A stretch of 64,000 bases of DNA, from the NCBI GenBank assembly GCA_033239125.1, contig BSWB01000004.1:140876426-140940425 (forward strand), given 5' to 3'. This DNA comes from Fagopyrum homotropicum (Eukaryota; Streptophyta; Magnoliopsida; Caryophyllales; Polygonaceae). The notes beneath the pieces are model-generated. The model ran no database searches. It was not told the DNA's origin and saw only the letters and a list, made by a program, of their open reading frames with translations. Below are positions 22,334 through 34,618 of the stretch, one piece after another. Each line of letters opens with the position of its first letter. The stretch's first letter is position 1. Position numbers and translations under genes: made by a program.

Positions 22334-22449
22334 ACACCTAAAGAGTGAGAGATGTCCTGAAAAGCAAAGACACAAACCAAATGAGATCAAAAGCAACAAG
22401 AAAGATCTACACTATAAACAATCACAAAAATGACTCAATCTAGACCTAG

Positions 22450-22467
22450 TCCCCGACAACGGCGCCA
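22450..22467 (-). other. Primer-binding site of B (tRNA-Asp)
   Basis: On the minus strand TGGCGCCGTTGTCGGGGA, six bases inside the 5' LTR end. It matches the complement of the 3' end of plant tRNA-Asp except for one T where C and D have C. Confidence 0.9.
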
Positions 22468-22473
22468 AAAACT

Positions 22474-24278
22474 TGTTACGCGAAGATTGTGACACGCAAA
22501 AAGCTTTACATTTATAAACTCGATCTAATCTCCTAAACTACCTAGCGAAACCCACAGTGTACGGATCGTTATGTAGGAAGGAAAGTATTCCGAGGTCGAA
22601 CACAAGGACTGAGGCGAAATCAAGTCATTTAATGATCAAAGATAGTGCAAATCTAAACTAAGATGAGATGAGGAATAAAGAAGGTGCAAAACACAATATT
22701 TTTGGTTGGTTTTGGGGTGATCAAACAAGGATCACAAAATATACAAATCAAACAAGCAAACAAACACACGAATGCAAGATAGGAGATAAGAGGTAAGATA
22801 AGTGGATTCTAGAGATCAAGATTCCCGGTTATGGCATTGGACTCAAGCTTCTAGCGATTCTAAGGATAAGGTTGCGGTGTTGGAAAAGGGTGTTTCTCTA
22901 ATGGAAGCAATTACCGGGTAAGTCTCATGCTTCACTAATCCCGCACCAAACTCTTATTACCGGGTAAGTCTCAAGGAGGTAAAGTTGGGAATTCTACACA
23001 AACCGAACACTACTTAAGGGGCAAACCTCTCCTTACCGGGTAAGTCTCGGAAAAGGTAAGTCTCAAGCAACAATCCTAGCACACTCAGTCCAATAGCGGC
23101 TTATGAGGCTCACTACTACCTAGAGTTTATCATCTTTGGTATCTAAGATCGGAAATCACCGGGTAGGTCTCTTTCCTCACTTAGTTTGCTAGCATTAGGT
23201 CACCCTAAGCTATATTATGCTCAACAAACACTAGGATTTCAACAATCTAACATCCTAACATACAGATTCATCAATTAAAGAGCAACAGAAGGAAAAATCG
23301 GGTGGATCATAGCAAAAATCGGCCGATTTACTCTGAAGAACAAGTCGATTTTTCTCCTCTAGTTTAGGTTTCGGCCACAAAAATCATCCTAAACTAACAT
23401 GTAAGTCATTTCTATCATCACCCAAGCCATAACCATCAATCCATCACTCTAGAATCACAATAAACTAGCCAACAACATGTATTTCAAGATCTAAAATCAT
23501 CATACAAGCATACATGGAATCCATAGCAAGAAGATGAAGTAAGGAAATGAAAGCAATGAAACTTAGCTGGATTTGTGTTCAAAACAAGTCTTTCAACACA
23601 CCAAATGTAGCTCCAAATCAGATCTTACAACCTTCAACAAGTTTCTTCACAAAAATCACTCAAATCTCACTACAAAACTAAAGCCTACACTAATCTCTCT
23701 CAAGAACACCCACAAGGGTGCCTTGAAGAGAGGCTACAATGGAAGAGTCTTTGGGAAGATTGCTAGAGGAGAAGGGTCCAAAAGGAAGGAGAAGGATCCT
23801 CAAATCAGCCTGCAGGACCACTTAAATACTCCACAAAGAAGCAAGGGCCGGGCAAAGAGATCGTGGGACACGTGGCACAAGCTGTCAAAGGCCAGAAAAT
23901 CGACCTAGACAGAAAAATCGTCCGATTTTCCTGAGTGTTAGGTCGATTTTCTTCAACAGAAACTTGTTATGATCATCTAGCCATGAGTTGCTCCATTGCT
24001 TGCACCAACAAGGGTCCTTGTGTCCTTCATTGCTCCAATTATGTTCCTTCAAGGCCTTGGATATGTACCACCATGAGGCTTGGTCCTCGAATGTATCGAT
24101 TAATGTCCAAAAGATTCCCGAAATACCTACAAAACCGACAAAAGCTCGTGTAGACGTCTTTTCTAGAAATATGCATGAATTAAGCGTAAACGTCATGAAC
24201 TAATGTCAAACCGTGCATGAATAACGGAAAAAACTATCTAAATGAATGCCTAAACTAACGTCATAAATCACGTTATCA
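22474..24278 (-). repeat. 5' LTR of element B
   Basis: 1805 bp, same length as the 3' LTR at 12939. GAGACTTACCCGGTAA copies lie at 22911-22926, 22957-22972 and 23033-23048. The AAAATCG words are slightly better kept here (GTCGATTTTT at about 23344) than in the other LTR. Confidence 0.93.
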
Positions 24279-24283
24279 CCCGT
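24279..24283. repeat. Target-site duplication of B (right)
   Basis: CCCGT directly after GTTATCA, matching 12934-12938. Confidence 0.9.
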
Positions 24284-24599
24284 TATACTCTTCTTTTCAA
24301 CACTTTGTACTCTACAAAACCTGATTTCCTTTTTATTCTCTTTTTCAGTTAGGCCCATGTGTTACATAAACTTATCTTTTGATATAACTTTTCTCTTCTT
24401 TACTTTATGCACCGCACCATAAGGACCATTTTTCGCTGATGTTCTTCATTGCACACAAATATATAATCATCATACCTTCATCTTCGTGTATTGAGATTTT
24501 TCAAAACCTAAGCAAATTTTGGAGATAATTGAATGTGAGAGGTTAACTCTCTTAGCATGTGTAAGGTGTAAATCCAAATATATATATATAAACTTTTGA
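24284..24599. other. Unassigned sequence right of B
   Basis: Continuation of 12060-12938. Contains a short (AT)n run near 24578. No gene seen. Confidence 0.5.
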
Positions 24600-26070
24600 A
24601 AGCGGAAAATGGTTAGGATAGATTACCTTATGGAGATAGTTCATCCTAAAGCATTCTTGCGGATGAGAACACGAACTTCGGGATCGTCACTAAAAGGTTG
24701 TGTTGGGGTTCAAAATTCCCAAATGGGTCAATCTGTTAGCAACACAATTGGTTTCTCTAAACAGATGTGTGACTTGAACTTCCTCAAAGGAACGAAGATC
24801 TAGTATGGAGTCATAAATGATCATCTCGATCTCCCAAGGTCAGCTCCAACATCCTTGGAGTGCCTTAATAACAGATAAGTTGTCACCCTCAATCTCGATC
24901 TTTTTGATATTTAATTTGATTGCTTCTTTAAGTTCAACTTTTAGCGTGAAGGTTTTCACTTTAATTACCAAGTTAAAGTTGTTTTTCCAGCGTCCAAGCT
25001 AATAACTTCACCGTATTTATTTTGTATAACAAAACTAATCGATGTTATACCCGAATCGAGTTTTGATTCATAAAGGTTAAGTTCATGGAAACCAGGTTTT
25101 GGTTTATCCCATGGAATGTTATTTTTCTTCCTTATGATGAATTTGTCGTTCTTTTGAATATTTTTAAAGTCATAGTCGTCCTCCTCCGTAATGTGAATTT
25201 TCCAATTATAAAATTTGTTTTTGATGAAATTTAAGATGTTGTGATTCATTCCAATAGTATCGTTATTAAAAGTGATTTGTTCCAATAGTATCGTTATTAA
25301 AAGTGATTTATACCGATCTTGTTTTTTATTTCCAATAAGATTTCGTGTGTTTTTTTTTGTTTTTCGTACTAATGGTCTTGAGGTTGGTTAAGATGGTTCT
25401 GTCAATTTTTCCAATTACATTTTTAGTGTAGGGTTGATCAAGAAGTAGGTGTATTAGGTCCTCAAGTTGGTAGTTACAAAATTCACAATGTTTAGTAACC
25501 GCAATTCTCGTTTCGTTAATTTTGCTTTTGTTGGGATACCGTTTCTTGAGATTTTTCATATGAAGTTTTAAAAGCTAATTTTGTAGTGAAGAAGCCAACC
25601 ACACTCTTTTTCGAGCATACCCAAAGCTAATTTTGTAGAAAACCAGTCATTCTTACTACTTCTGCAGTATAATTTGTCTTGTATTTCATTTGTTAGGATA
25701 ATTGTTTTCATAATTTTTTTCCTAATTGTTGGGTTGATAATGTTTTATAGTTCATTTTCAATTTTGTTGGCATTCCATTCGTTTGACTTGATGAAGTGAC
25801 TAACTTTAGTATGAGTGTTGATTAGACTGTTGTTTTGAACCAATTTGATAAGAGGAGTTGTTGTGACCTAATTATTTTGCCAAAAATTAATAGTTTATCC
25901 ATTGCACAAATGACTTCATTTTTGAATTCAGATTTGAGTTTTAAAAGGTTTTTTCATTGTCAAGACGCCAACCTTTTTAAATAATATTGTAATATATTTT
26001 TATTACTCAAGTATTTCTCTTTAACAATTTTAATTCAAATGTTGTTAGATTCAGTAAGAGTCCACCTATA
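24600..26070 (-). pseudogene. Decayed LINE copy 1 (C-terminal RT, zf-RVT, RNase H)
   Basis: On the minus strand this parallels the better LINE copy at 27524-29985 over about 1.4 kb. Readable pieces are a zf-RVT-like segment (25559-25326, with CEFCNYQLEDLIHLLLDQP) and the start of an RNase H domain (25285-24965, GFHELNLYESKLDSG); the second Asp-bearing FDGS is changed to LYES. It carries frameshifts, stops and a 31-bp tandem duplication (25251-25312). The 5' part and poly(A) tail are missing. It is not functional. Confidence 0.8.
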
Positions 26071-27522
26071 TAATTGAATCAACATTCAAATTACAACGAT
26101 CGAAAACCTTCATGAATATAACCTTTATACGCAGTCTCATTACACATTGAGTCGCATTAGTAAATCTTTGTGTGTGACATAAGTAAAAAAAGAAAGTTAG
26201 GTTTTTTTTAAAATATTTTTTTATCAATATGTCTAGAATTGTAGGCTAGTATAAAAGGTTATACAAAATAATTAATACTCTCCACAAAGAACGGTCACAT
26301 GATAGCTGACACCCACCTCCACCTTCCTCACGTGCATGGCCCCCATTTCCTTTTTTTTTTTTTTTTCTAAAAAGATATTTAAAATGAAATAAATTCTAGA
26401 AAAAGAAAAAGAGAGTTAAAGCGTTGGTAGCTTTAACACAGCTTCCACCTGCAAGTAAGAAGCCACTCTTCCTTTGTGAATTGTGGGGAGGAGATGGAGG
26501 AGAGCCTTCTCAGTTCTCAATAATATATGTACGTAAAAGGTAAAAACTATAAAATGATTGAAGAGTAAGTAATATATAGAAAAAGGTTAAAAAAATAATT
26601 GCAAAACCTTATCCGTTTTACCACCCATAATGACGACAATAACCCCTCTGACAAGAAGCACTGTAGTTTCTTTATAATTTACCCATTTCGCACCTTAATC
26701 ACACTATATATATACTAATAATAATAATTACGAATAATTCATTCAAACAACAATAACTACGAATAAGTCATTCAACCAACGATAACTACGAATAATCCAT
26801 TCAACCAACAATAACTACGGATAATACATTAAAAGATATGACACTTTCGTAACAAAACTAATAATAACTACGAATAATATATTAAACAATAAAGTCTGTT
26901 TTCATGATTACACGATAAGCCTGTTCTGATATGATTTATACCTCTATATATATATGTATGGTGCAGCTGAAGGTGAGCTGTGAGCATATGGTGTTGTAAC
27001 ATGGGTGGCAGGAAGGAGAGCGTATTCGTTAGGCGTATAATACGCGCTTAAGTGGATTGTTAATCGTATCCTTGAAGGGAATTACCACTAATTAAGTTTA
27101 TACTAATTATTATAATGTAATAGTTTAAGAAATTAGTAGCACGACTCCCTAGACAGAGAAATTAATATATAAAAAGAAAAAAGAAAAAGAAAGAATCTCC
27201 TCCGGTCCGGCTGTAAACTTGGACAGTAATGGTGTGGGTGCGGTGGGGAAGAGTCTCCTCCGGCGACAAAACCTGCCAAACAGATCGATTCTTTAGGGTT
27301 ATGCTCTTTCTTTCTACTTTCTACTTATTATTCCTCCATTTTAATTACTGCCCCTATTTTAATTAATAATCACTTCCACATATACATTCATGTTATGTCA
27401 TTATGGTATATTCCATATATACAGCCAATTTCACATGTTCATGCCTCTGCCCCTAAATCATTTTTATTTATTTATTTATTTTTATCTTAGGAGATAAGTC
27501 CATCGATTAGCATCATTAACTC

Positions 27523-27523
<1 letters not shown>
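26071..27523. other. Intergenic AT-rich sequence
   Basis: Contains a T-run (about 26349-26367), a degenerate tandem repeat (26718-26885) and a short (TA)n stretch near 26945. I see no gene, RNA gene or transposon end. Confidence 0.6.
26718..26885. repeat. Degenerate tandem repeat, unit about 33 bp
   Basis: Four to five imperfect units built on AATAACTACGAATAATTCAT followed by TCAAACAAC, with growing divergence to the right. Confidence 0.7.
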
Positions 27524-27561
<38 letters not shown>

Positions 27562-27584
27562 AACGGAAAGCGGTTAGGAAAGAA

Positions 27585-28634
27585 CTATCTTCTAGAGGTA
27601 GTCCATCCTAAAGCATTCTTGCGGATGAGAACACGAAGTTCGGGGTCGTTAGAGAAGGATGTGTTGGGGTTCGAAATTCCCAAATGGGTCAATCGGTCAG
27701 CAACACAGTTGATTTCTCTAAACACATATCTGACCTGGACTTCCTCAAAGAAGCGAAGATCCAGTATGGAGTCGGATATTATCATCTCGATCTCCCAGGG
27801 ACAACTCCAAAGTCCTTGGAGTGCCTTGATAACACATAAGTTATCACCCTCAATTTCAATCTTTTTAATATTTAGCCTTATTGCTTCTTTTAGACCAGCT
27901 TTTAGCGCAAAGGCTTCTGCTTTAATTACCGAGTTAAAGTTATTTTTTCTAGCGTCCAAGCTAATAACATCACCGTAGTGATTTCGTATAACAAAACCAA
28001 TGGATGTTATTCCCGAATCGAGTTTTGATCCATCAAAGTTTAGTTTGTGGAACCCGTGTTTTGGTTTATCCCATTTAATATTCTTTTTCTTTCTTATGTT
28101 GGGTAAGTTGTTCTTTTGAATATATTTGAAATCGTAGTCATCGTCTTCAGTCATACGATTTTTCCAATTCTGAACTTGGTTTTTAATGAAATTTAGGATG
28201 TTGTGATCCGATCTCATTGTATCATTGTTAAAGATGATTTTATTTCTGAAGAACCAAATACTCCACCATATGGTAGAAAGGCGTGAAAAGTTAGTAGTTC
28301 CAATCTTATTTTTTATTTCTAGGAAAAGCTCGTGTGGTCTTTTATTTTCCGTTTTAATGGTATTGAGATAGGAGCTGATAGTTACGTCAGATTTTGCGAT
28401 TATATTCTTAGTAAAGGGACACTCAATAAGAAGATGTACAAAATCTTCGAGTTGGTGATCACAAAATTCGCAATTAGAAGGAACCGCAATTCTTCTTTCA
28501 ATAAGTTTTGCTTTAGTTGGGATACCGTTTCTTGAGATTTTCCATATGAAGTTTTTAATTTTTGGTTGGGTGTCTAATTTCCAAATCCAATCGCAAGTGT
28601 AGTCAGGAAGCCATCCAAACTCCTTCTCTATCAT
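27585..28634 (-). pseudogene. LINE C-terminus: zf-RVT and RNase H domains
   Basis: 349 codons. The first part is the zinc-binding region found at the end of plant LINE RTs (WIWKLDTQPKIKNFIWK, CEFCDHQLEDFVHLLIECPF). The second part is an RNase H fold of the RVT_3 type (LNFDGSKLDSG, AEAFALKAGLKEA, IEGDNL, REINCVADRLTHLG), with its acidic residues in place. The frame is continuous with RT except for a 1-base deletion near 28710, so the first Met is not a true start. Confidence 0.85.
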
Positions 28635-29968
28635 ATCCGATGCTGATTTTGTGGAGAACCAGCCATTTGAGCTGCTTCTCCAGTATAACCTATCTTGAAT
28701 TTCATTTGTTGAATAATTGTTTCCATAATTTGTTTTCTAATTGTAGGGCTAATTAGGTTTTGTAGCTCATTTTCAATTTTAGCGGTGTCCCATTCATTAG
28801 ATTTGATAAAGTGGCTAACTTTAATTTGAGTATTGATTAGATTGGTGTTTTGTACTAATTTAATCAGGGGAGTCGTTGTGACCCAGTTATCATGCCAGAA
28901 GTTAATAGTTTTCCCATTTCCTATCTGCCAAATAATTCCGTTTTTAAATTCGGATTTGAGTTTTATAAGGTTTTTCCATTGCCAAGACGCTTGTCCTTTT
29001 AAATGATATTGTAAAATATTTATATTTTGCAAATATTTTTCATTAACAATTTTCACCCAAATATTTTCTGGTTCAGCAAGAATCTTCCAGAGTAGCTTCA
29101 TTTGAAGGGCTTTATTAGTGGTAAGGGACTTTCTTAACCCAAGTCCACCGTTTCTTTTTGATTTACAAATTGAATCCCAACTAATAAATGGTTTATGATT
29201 GTCGTTTTTATTCCAAAAGAATTTTTTATACGTTTTATCAAGTTCCTCCAAATTATGTCTTGGGAGCATAAAACCTTGCATAACAAAGGTTGGTTTAGTA
29301 GCTAAGTTATGCTTTATGAGAATGTTTCTTCCTTCTTGTGAAAGGGAGTTTGCTTTCCATTTACGGAGTTGTTGCTTTGTTTTATTGTTAATGTTACTGA
29401 ATGTCTCTTTATTAACTCTTCCATTAATAATGGGGCAACCAAGATAGTTGTCAAGAGAGGTCGTATGCTCCATTTTAAGGATATTTTTAAGTTCTGTGAT
29501 ACAACTCATGGTAGTATTTTCAGTAGTTTGGAAGACAGATTTGAGGAAGTTAATCTTTTGTCCAGAGATGGAGTAGTAACTATCAAGGATTTCTTTTGTT
29601 CTAATGCAAGAGTTCGAGTTTGCTTTGGTAAAAATGATCATATCATCAGCAAATGATAGGAAAGGAATTGGTGTTGCGTTCCTACAAACGGAGAACCCAA
29701 TATGGTTGTCATATTTATTGCAGTCATTTTGGATCATTTGTGTAAGGATTTCAACTCCTAATATGAAAAGGTAGGGTGATAAGGGGTCTCCTTGTCTGAG
29801 TCCTTTTCCAGGAAAGAATTGGTCAGTTGGTCCATTGTTGACAAGAACTGAGAATGAAACTGTGGAGATACATTCCTCGATCCATCCCACAAATTTTTTA
29901 CTAAAACCAAACTTTTGGAGAACGCATATGATAAATTCCCAACTAACTTGGTCGTATGCCTTCTCCAT
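28631..29968 (-). pseudogene. LINE reverse transcriptase, N-terminally truncated
   Basis: 445 codons beginning MEKAYDQVSWEFI, a conserved RT motif that is normally internal. GLRQGDPLSPYLF and the catalytic box FADDMIIF are intact, and the thumb follows (NYLGCPIINGRV, GGLGLR). The last 24 codons are out of frame: compared with LINE copy 1, one base is missing near 28710, and the correct frame runs into the next domain. It would reverse transcribe its own RNA at a nicked target in the nucleus, but it is dead here because its 5' end is missing. Confidence 0.87.
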
Positions 29969-29985
29969 ATCAAGTGAGTTATATT

Positions 29986-32460
29986 CATTTCACGTTATTT
30001 AATGAATTAAGAGATATGAGATCATAAATTTGTATTTTTAGAAGGTATATTGACAATTTTATATTTTTTAAAATCTGTTTTTAGAAAAGGAGTTGTAGTG
30101 ATATTTTGTAATTTATGAAAAAATTGTAACAATTATTACCTCAATTCATCTATGATGCACGAACAGCTCTGGAAGCAGAGTGTCTTGCGTTTGACACGGC
30201 AAGACACGGCTCGGACACGGTCAAATATGGTTCGACACGGTCAAAAAACGGTTCAAAGGTAGGACACGACACATACACATATCGTGTCCGGTCAAGACAT
30301 GATTAACGAAAGTTTCTCATATTTTTTAAGGCTGAATTTTTTTAAAAAATGAAAAAAATTGATTTACCGTAACATTTCTTTTTCTCTCCCATTTTTTCCA
30401 ACTAAACCTTCTCTCATATAGCCACCTACGAGATTACGGTTGTGAGAAACAAAACACAAATCATCTTCTTCTTCTTCTTCTTCTTCTGTTATAATGTTGA
30501 AAATTTTGTTGTTCTGTTGGCCGACTCTTGTCTCCATTTTCTTCCATTCTTCTTACGATGCCATAAATTGATTTTGAACCTTTAATTACTAATTTACCAT
30601 GTAATCTTTATTTGTTGAATGTTGAGTGTGTTATTCCATTTCTTTCACTTTTTCTGATTTTATAAATTTTATTATTGTTTTTCATGGTTGATTATCTTGT
30701 TCGGTTGTTGTTGATTTGCAAAATAGATAATTCGTTCTTCAATTTTGAAACTTAGTATGTTTATATTAGATTGTAAGATTAAATATGTTTATTTCTATGT
30801 ATTGTAAAACTAAAAATTATTTCTCATGTATTCATTTCCTAATATACCGATTGGGTAAAAAAATTTCAAAACTTAATTTTTAAACTACCGAAAATTATAA
30901 TATATTACGTGTTAATAAAGAAAAAAATACTTTGAAGTATAATTGTTAAAAAATATAATTATAAAAATGTATTTCACGTTAATTTTTTAAAAAACAAATG
31001 AAGCACGGGAATTACACTAGTTGTATTAATGTATATAGTTTTTTTTTTCAAAATTAATATTATTAAAATGATACAATTTAGATGGTTTTATGTCATACTT
31101 ATCAAGCATGTTTTTATATGCAATTTGTGTTTATATTATTAAAACCTACAAACAATAATAGTGTAATTTGTCAAAATTAAAAAACAGTATTCATAATTTT
31201 TCAAGTAAATAAAATATGCAAAAGCTATCATACATTGATGATAAACAAACCTGTAATTTAAACAAAAATGCACATAAACTCAGTGAAATTACATTATACT
31301 ATATAGGACTATCCCACAAACCTCATATATCCATTTCAGTATAATGTGAAAATATTTTATTTTCCATACAACCCCCTCAAGTACCACCGTTTGATAATTC
31401 ATATAATTTCACAGAGCTTACGTGCAGTTAATACTTGACAACATGTCTTAAGACCGACATAAGCTCATTGAGTTTTTTGTCATACTTATCAAGTATGGCT
31501 GTTTGATGTGAGAATATTTTATCCATTTTAGTATTGATGTGAGCTTGACGACATGTCTTACGTCCGACAAGCCTGATAAGTCAGAACACAAGAGATCGAA
31601 CAATTTTGATACCATGTAAAATTCTGGCGGATCAAAGATCACGTGGAGTTTTTTCGCACTTCTGAATGTATAACGCATTAAACTCAAGTCCAACACATAT
31701 ATTCAGCAAGGTTTAATCTTGAAACCAACAATAAGATAAGTAATCCACCAACTTCCTTTCTATACTAGGTTCATTATCGCTTTTATTATCGATATAAAAA
31801 CATCTCGTCATGAAATAATTCACACTTGGGATGTCGGATAATTGAGTGGAACTTGAACCTTAACCCAAACCGATTAATATCTTGGCGACTATAGTCTTAG
31901 TACAAGTTCAAACTTAGTTGTAAGTATGTGACGGCAATAATTGTCTAATCCGATTGGTAAGCAAGTTATTTCTCTTGTTATCCGAGGAGGATAAGGAGAG
32001 AAGCTTCATACGGTTAAGCGATATTCATGCATTACCAAGTACAAATTTTTGGGACACATGAAAGGCACGGTAAATTTTAATGCTAAAAAGTAAAAAACCA
32101 CATGGAAGATGAATATTTCAATCGTACAGATAAATGTAAAATCGGTAATATAGTTTTGGACTAGTAATAAAACAAAAAATTTTAAAATAAAGATAAAAAC
32201 TAATAATATAATGCCTAATTCTCTGCAGAAGCAGCTGAAGATGCCTTCAGTAAAAATAGTTTTTTTTTTTTAAAAAAAAATTGATAATAATTTTGGTGGT
32301 AGAATAAATTCAATTTGGACCGCCCTTTTTAAGGCCCTCACAGTCCCAACTTCTGTCTCAGACTCTCAGCTCCCACACCCAAATTTCTTGAATTCAGTCT
32401 CCTCAGGCCTCAAACCAAACTCTCTCTTCCTCTCTCTGCAACAAAAGTAAGCTATCGTTA
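29986..32460. other. Intergenic sequence upstream of the GATA gene
   Basis: Includes GACACGG words (30195-30300), a (CTT)n microsatellite (30464-30487), AT-rich stretches, and the GATA upstream region with a CT-rich patch (32421-32439) just before the start codon. No other gene seen. Confidence 0.55.
30464..30487 (+). repeat. (CTT)n microsatellite
   Basis: About eight uninterrupted CTT units. Confidence 0.9.
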
Positions 32461-33732
32461 ATGGAGGCACCCGATTTCCTTATGGAGGACATTCTGGACT
32501 TGTCTAATGGCGACGATATGATGGCCGATGCTTTCTTCGATAGCTCAGCCGCTGCCAATTCCACCGATTCCTCCACTGTCACCGCCGTTGATAGCTGTAA
32601 TTCTTCCATTTCCGGCGGCCCCGATAACACCTTTCTTTCTGACCTCCCCACTCGATCCTTCGCCGACGCTCACTTATCCGCTGAACTCTGCGTTCCGGTG
32701 AGCCTTTCTCACTTTACTAAATCATTTTCTCTGTTTCTGTAATATATCTTCAGTTTTTTTGATTGAAATATTCCTTTTAATCAAATTCCCTAGAAATTCG
32801 AAGCACATTCTTGTTGTTTTTTGTCCATTCAGAAATTGATTTCCGTGTTCTCGAAATTCGGTTGATCGCCATTGAGGACGTGAAAAATTAAAGTTCAGTC
32901 GAGATTTTTTTTAAAACTACATATTTTTTTTCGAATTCCGTTGAGTTTTTGGATTAGTTTTGAATTAGGTCTTGAATTTCGGTGTTAATGAATTCTGTTT
33001 TGGATGGAGCAGTATGACGACTTGGCAGAGCTAGAATGGCTCTCGAATTTCGTGGAAGAATCCTTCTCAAGCGAGGACCTCCAAAAGCTACAGCTAATCA
33101 ACGGCGGCACCGCCCAGCCTCGCTATCTCTCCCACCAAGCCCGACTCGGACCTGATTCTTCTACAATCATCCGACCCGATGGGCCTGTCCCGGGCAAGGT
33201 CCGTAGCAAGCTGTCTCGAGTTGCGCCTTCTGATTGGTCTACTCGCCTTCTAATGGTCTCCCCTACCTCCTCATCCACCGGCCATCTCCCTGTGGCCCAC
33301 AAGGCCGCCACAGCACCGCCGAAGAAGCCCGCAAGAAAGCGAGCGGACAACCCCGACAGCCCCAACAACGGGGAGGTGAGGCGTTGCCTACACTGTGCGG
33401 CTGAGAAGACCCCACAGTGGCGGACCGGGCCCATGGGCCCCAAAACTCTATGCAACGCATGCGGTGTGAGGTATAAGTCGGGACGGCTCGTGCCGGAGTA
33501 CAGGCCGGCAGCGAGCCCGACGTTCATTTCCACGAGACATTCGAACTCTCACAGGAAGGTGTTGGAGCTCCGAAGACAGAAGGATGTCCAGCGACACCAT
33601 CAGGTGCACCACCACCCGCACTTTCCAGGTCACAGCTCAGGCGCCGGAGTTTTCGTGGGAGGTCCCGCTGCCGGCGGAGATGATTACTTAATCCATCATC
33701 ACATGGGCTCCGATTATAGGCAGTTAATTTAG
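32461..33732 (+). CDS. GATA12-like: GATA zinc-finger transcription factor (GATA9/GATA12 type), two exons
   Basis: Exon 1 is 32461-32697 (79 codons) and exon 2 is 33013-33732 (239 codons and TAG), giving 318 residues. The 315-bp intron has GT at 32698 and AG at 33011 and falls between codons. The N-terminus is acidic (MEAPDFLMEDILDLSNGDD). Exon 2 starts YDDLAELEWLSNFVEESFS, a signature of subfamily I plant GATA factors. The DNA-binding domain is a single type IV finger, C-x2-C-x18-C-x2-C (CLHC to CNAC, exon-2 nucleotides about 33385-33465), followed by the basic tail GVRYKSGRLVPEYRPAASPT. The end GDDYLIHHHMGSDYRQLI matches GATA9/GATA12. It should bind WGATAR sites in the nucleus. No disruption is visible. 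The ATG follows a pyrimidine-rich leader. Confidence 0.93.
32698..33012 (+). other. Intron of the GATA gene
   Basis: Phase 0, GTGAGC at the donor and GAGCAG at the acceptor, T-rich throughout. Joining the exons links CVP directly to YDDLAE as expected for the family. Confidence 0.9.
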
Positions 33733-34618
33733 TGCTGTTTAGGTTACTTTATTTAGAGTCTAAGCAAATTTCCACATTGGAGGGGGCAAAGGTTAAAAAA
33801 AAAAAAAAAATTTAAAAGAAAAGGAGGAAAAAAGTAAAAAAAAAAAAATCCTCAAGCTTGAAGGGAATAGTGATGAAGTGGTTGTTATAATCAGTAGTCT
33901 GCCTTCCTTTGTTTTTACCATGTTGCCAAATTTGGCATTACGACTTTAATTTTTGTAATTCAGATCATATATGCTAATTATTCTTTTCTCTCTCTATTAC
34001 ATTAACCTAATTTATTACACTTTATAATGTATAACAATATAAAACGTAATCTTGTTACACTTTATAATGTACGCGGCGGAGATCAGTGATCGCTACGAAG
34101 AAGATGAAGAATGATAAAATTGTTGATGATAGTGATGGATGGCATATTGTGATGCACATATTGATATTGGTGTGCCACTTAAGCTTTCAAACTTTCCAAC
34201 TTCCCACTCATTATGCTTATCCATGAAAGTGATCGATTATGAGTATCAACAACTTTTGGCACATCGCTTACTTGAATATATGCGCGCACACTAACAATTT
34301 CAGACCCTTAGGTTGGAATGGTGTAAAAAATATACAACTTTTTTCAATTATGTAAAGATATGAATTAGATGAACAACTTCTAAAAATTAATCGTCCTAAA
34401 TTTAAATAATTTTTGGGATGAGGCCTTTAACTTTTAGCGGGATGGTCATGTCATATATGTCTAAAGGTTTTTTTTTATATTGTGTATTATACACGTTCAT
34501 GTGAAAAAGCAATGTTTAACCCTCCTTCGGGGTTGACAGTAAAAAATAAATACATACATTCATTAGAAATAAAAATAAAAAATACTTGAATTTTTATGAG
34601 AGGTATTACGGGGAAGGC
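33733..34618. other. 3' flank of the GATA gene
   Basis: 3' UTR with A-runs near 33798 and 33838, then AT-rich sequence. No further gene seen. Confidence 0.55.

Larger units (their letters stand above)
12939..24278 (-). mobile_element. Complete Athila-like element B
   Basis: An 11.3-kb element on the minus strand with two 1805-bp LTRs, TSD CCCGT, tRNA-Asp primer site, gag-PR, RT-RNase H and integrase. I counted about 25-30 differences between the LTRs by eye (about 1.5%), so it is clearly older than D. Pol is broken by one 1-base deletion (near 19445) and two in-frame stops (17841-17843 and at the end of the 17589 frame). No ORF-1-like gene lies between integrase and the 3' LTR, as in A. Confidence 0.95.
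27524..29985 (-). mobile_element. LINE copy 2, 5'-truncated L1-type element
   Basis: Minus-strand non-LTR retrotransposon. The T-run at 27524-27554 is its poly(A) tail. Coding sequence covers the RT from the fingers/palm onward, thumb, zf-RVT and a C-terminal RNase H. The endonuclease, ORF1 and the start of RT are absent; truncation at about 29985 is typical of incomplete target-primed reverse transcription. I could not find a convincing target-site duplication. Confidence 0.88.

Noticed and set aside
30180..30300. GACACGG words as another family triad
   Set aside because: Direct repeats rather than palindromic triads and no LTR around them.
31590..31630. Degenerate initiator-Met primer site (copia) on the minus strand
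   Set aside because: TGGTATCAAAAT is too short and mutated, and no LTR pair or protein is nearby.
33123..33533. Antisense ORF in the GATA exon
   Set aside because: Shadow of the GATA coding sequence on the other strand.
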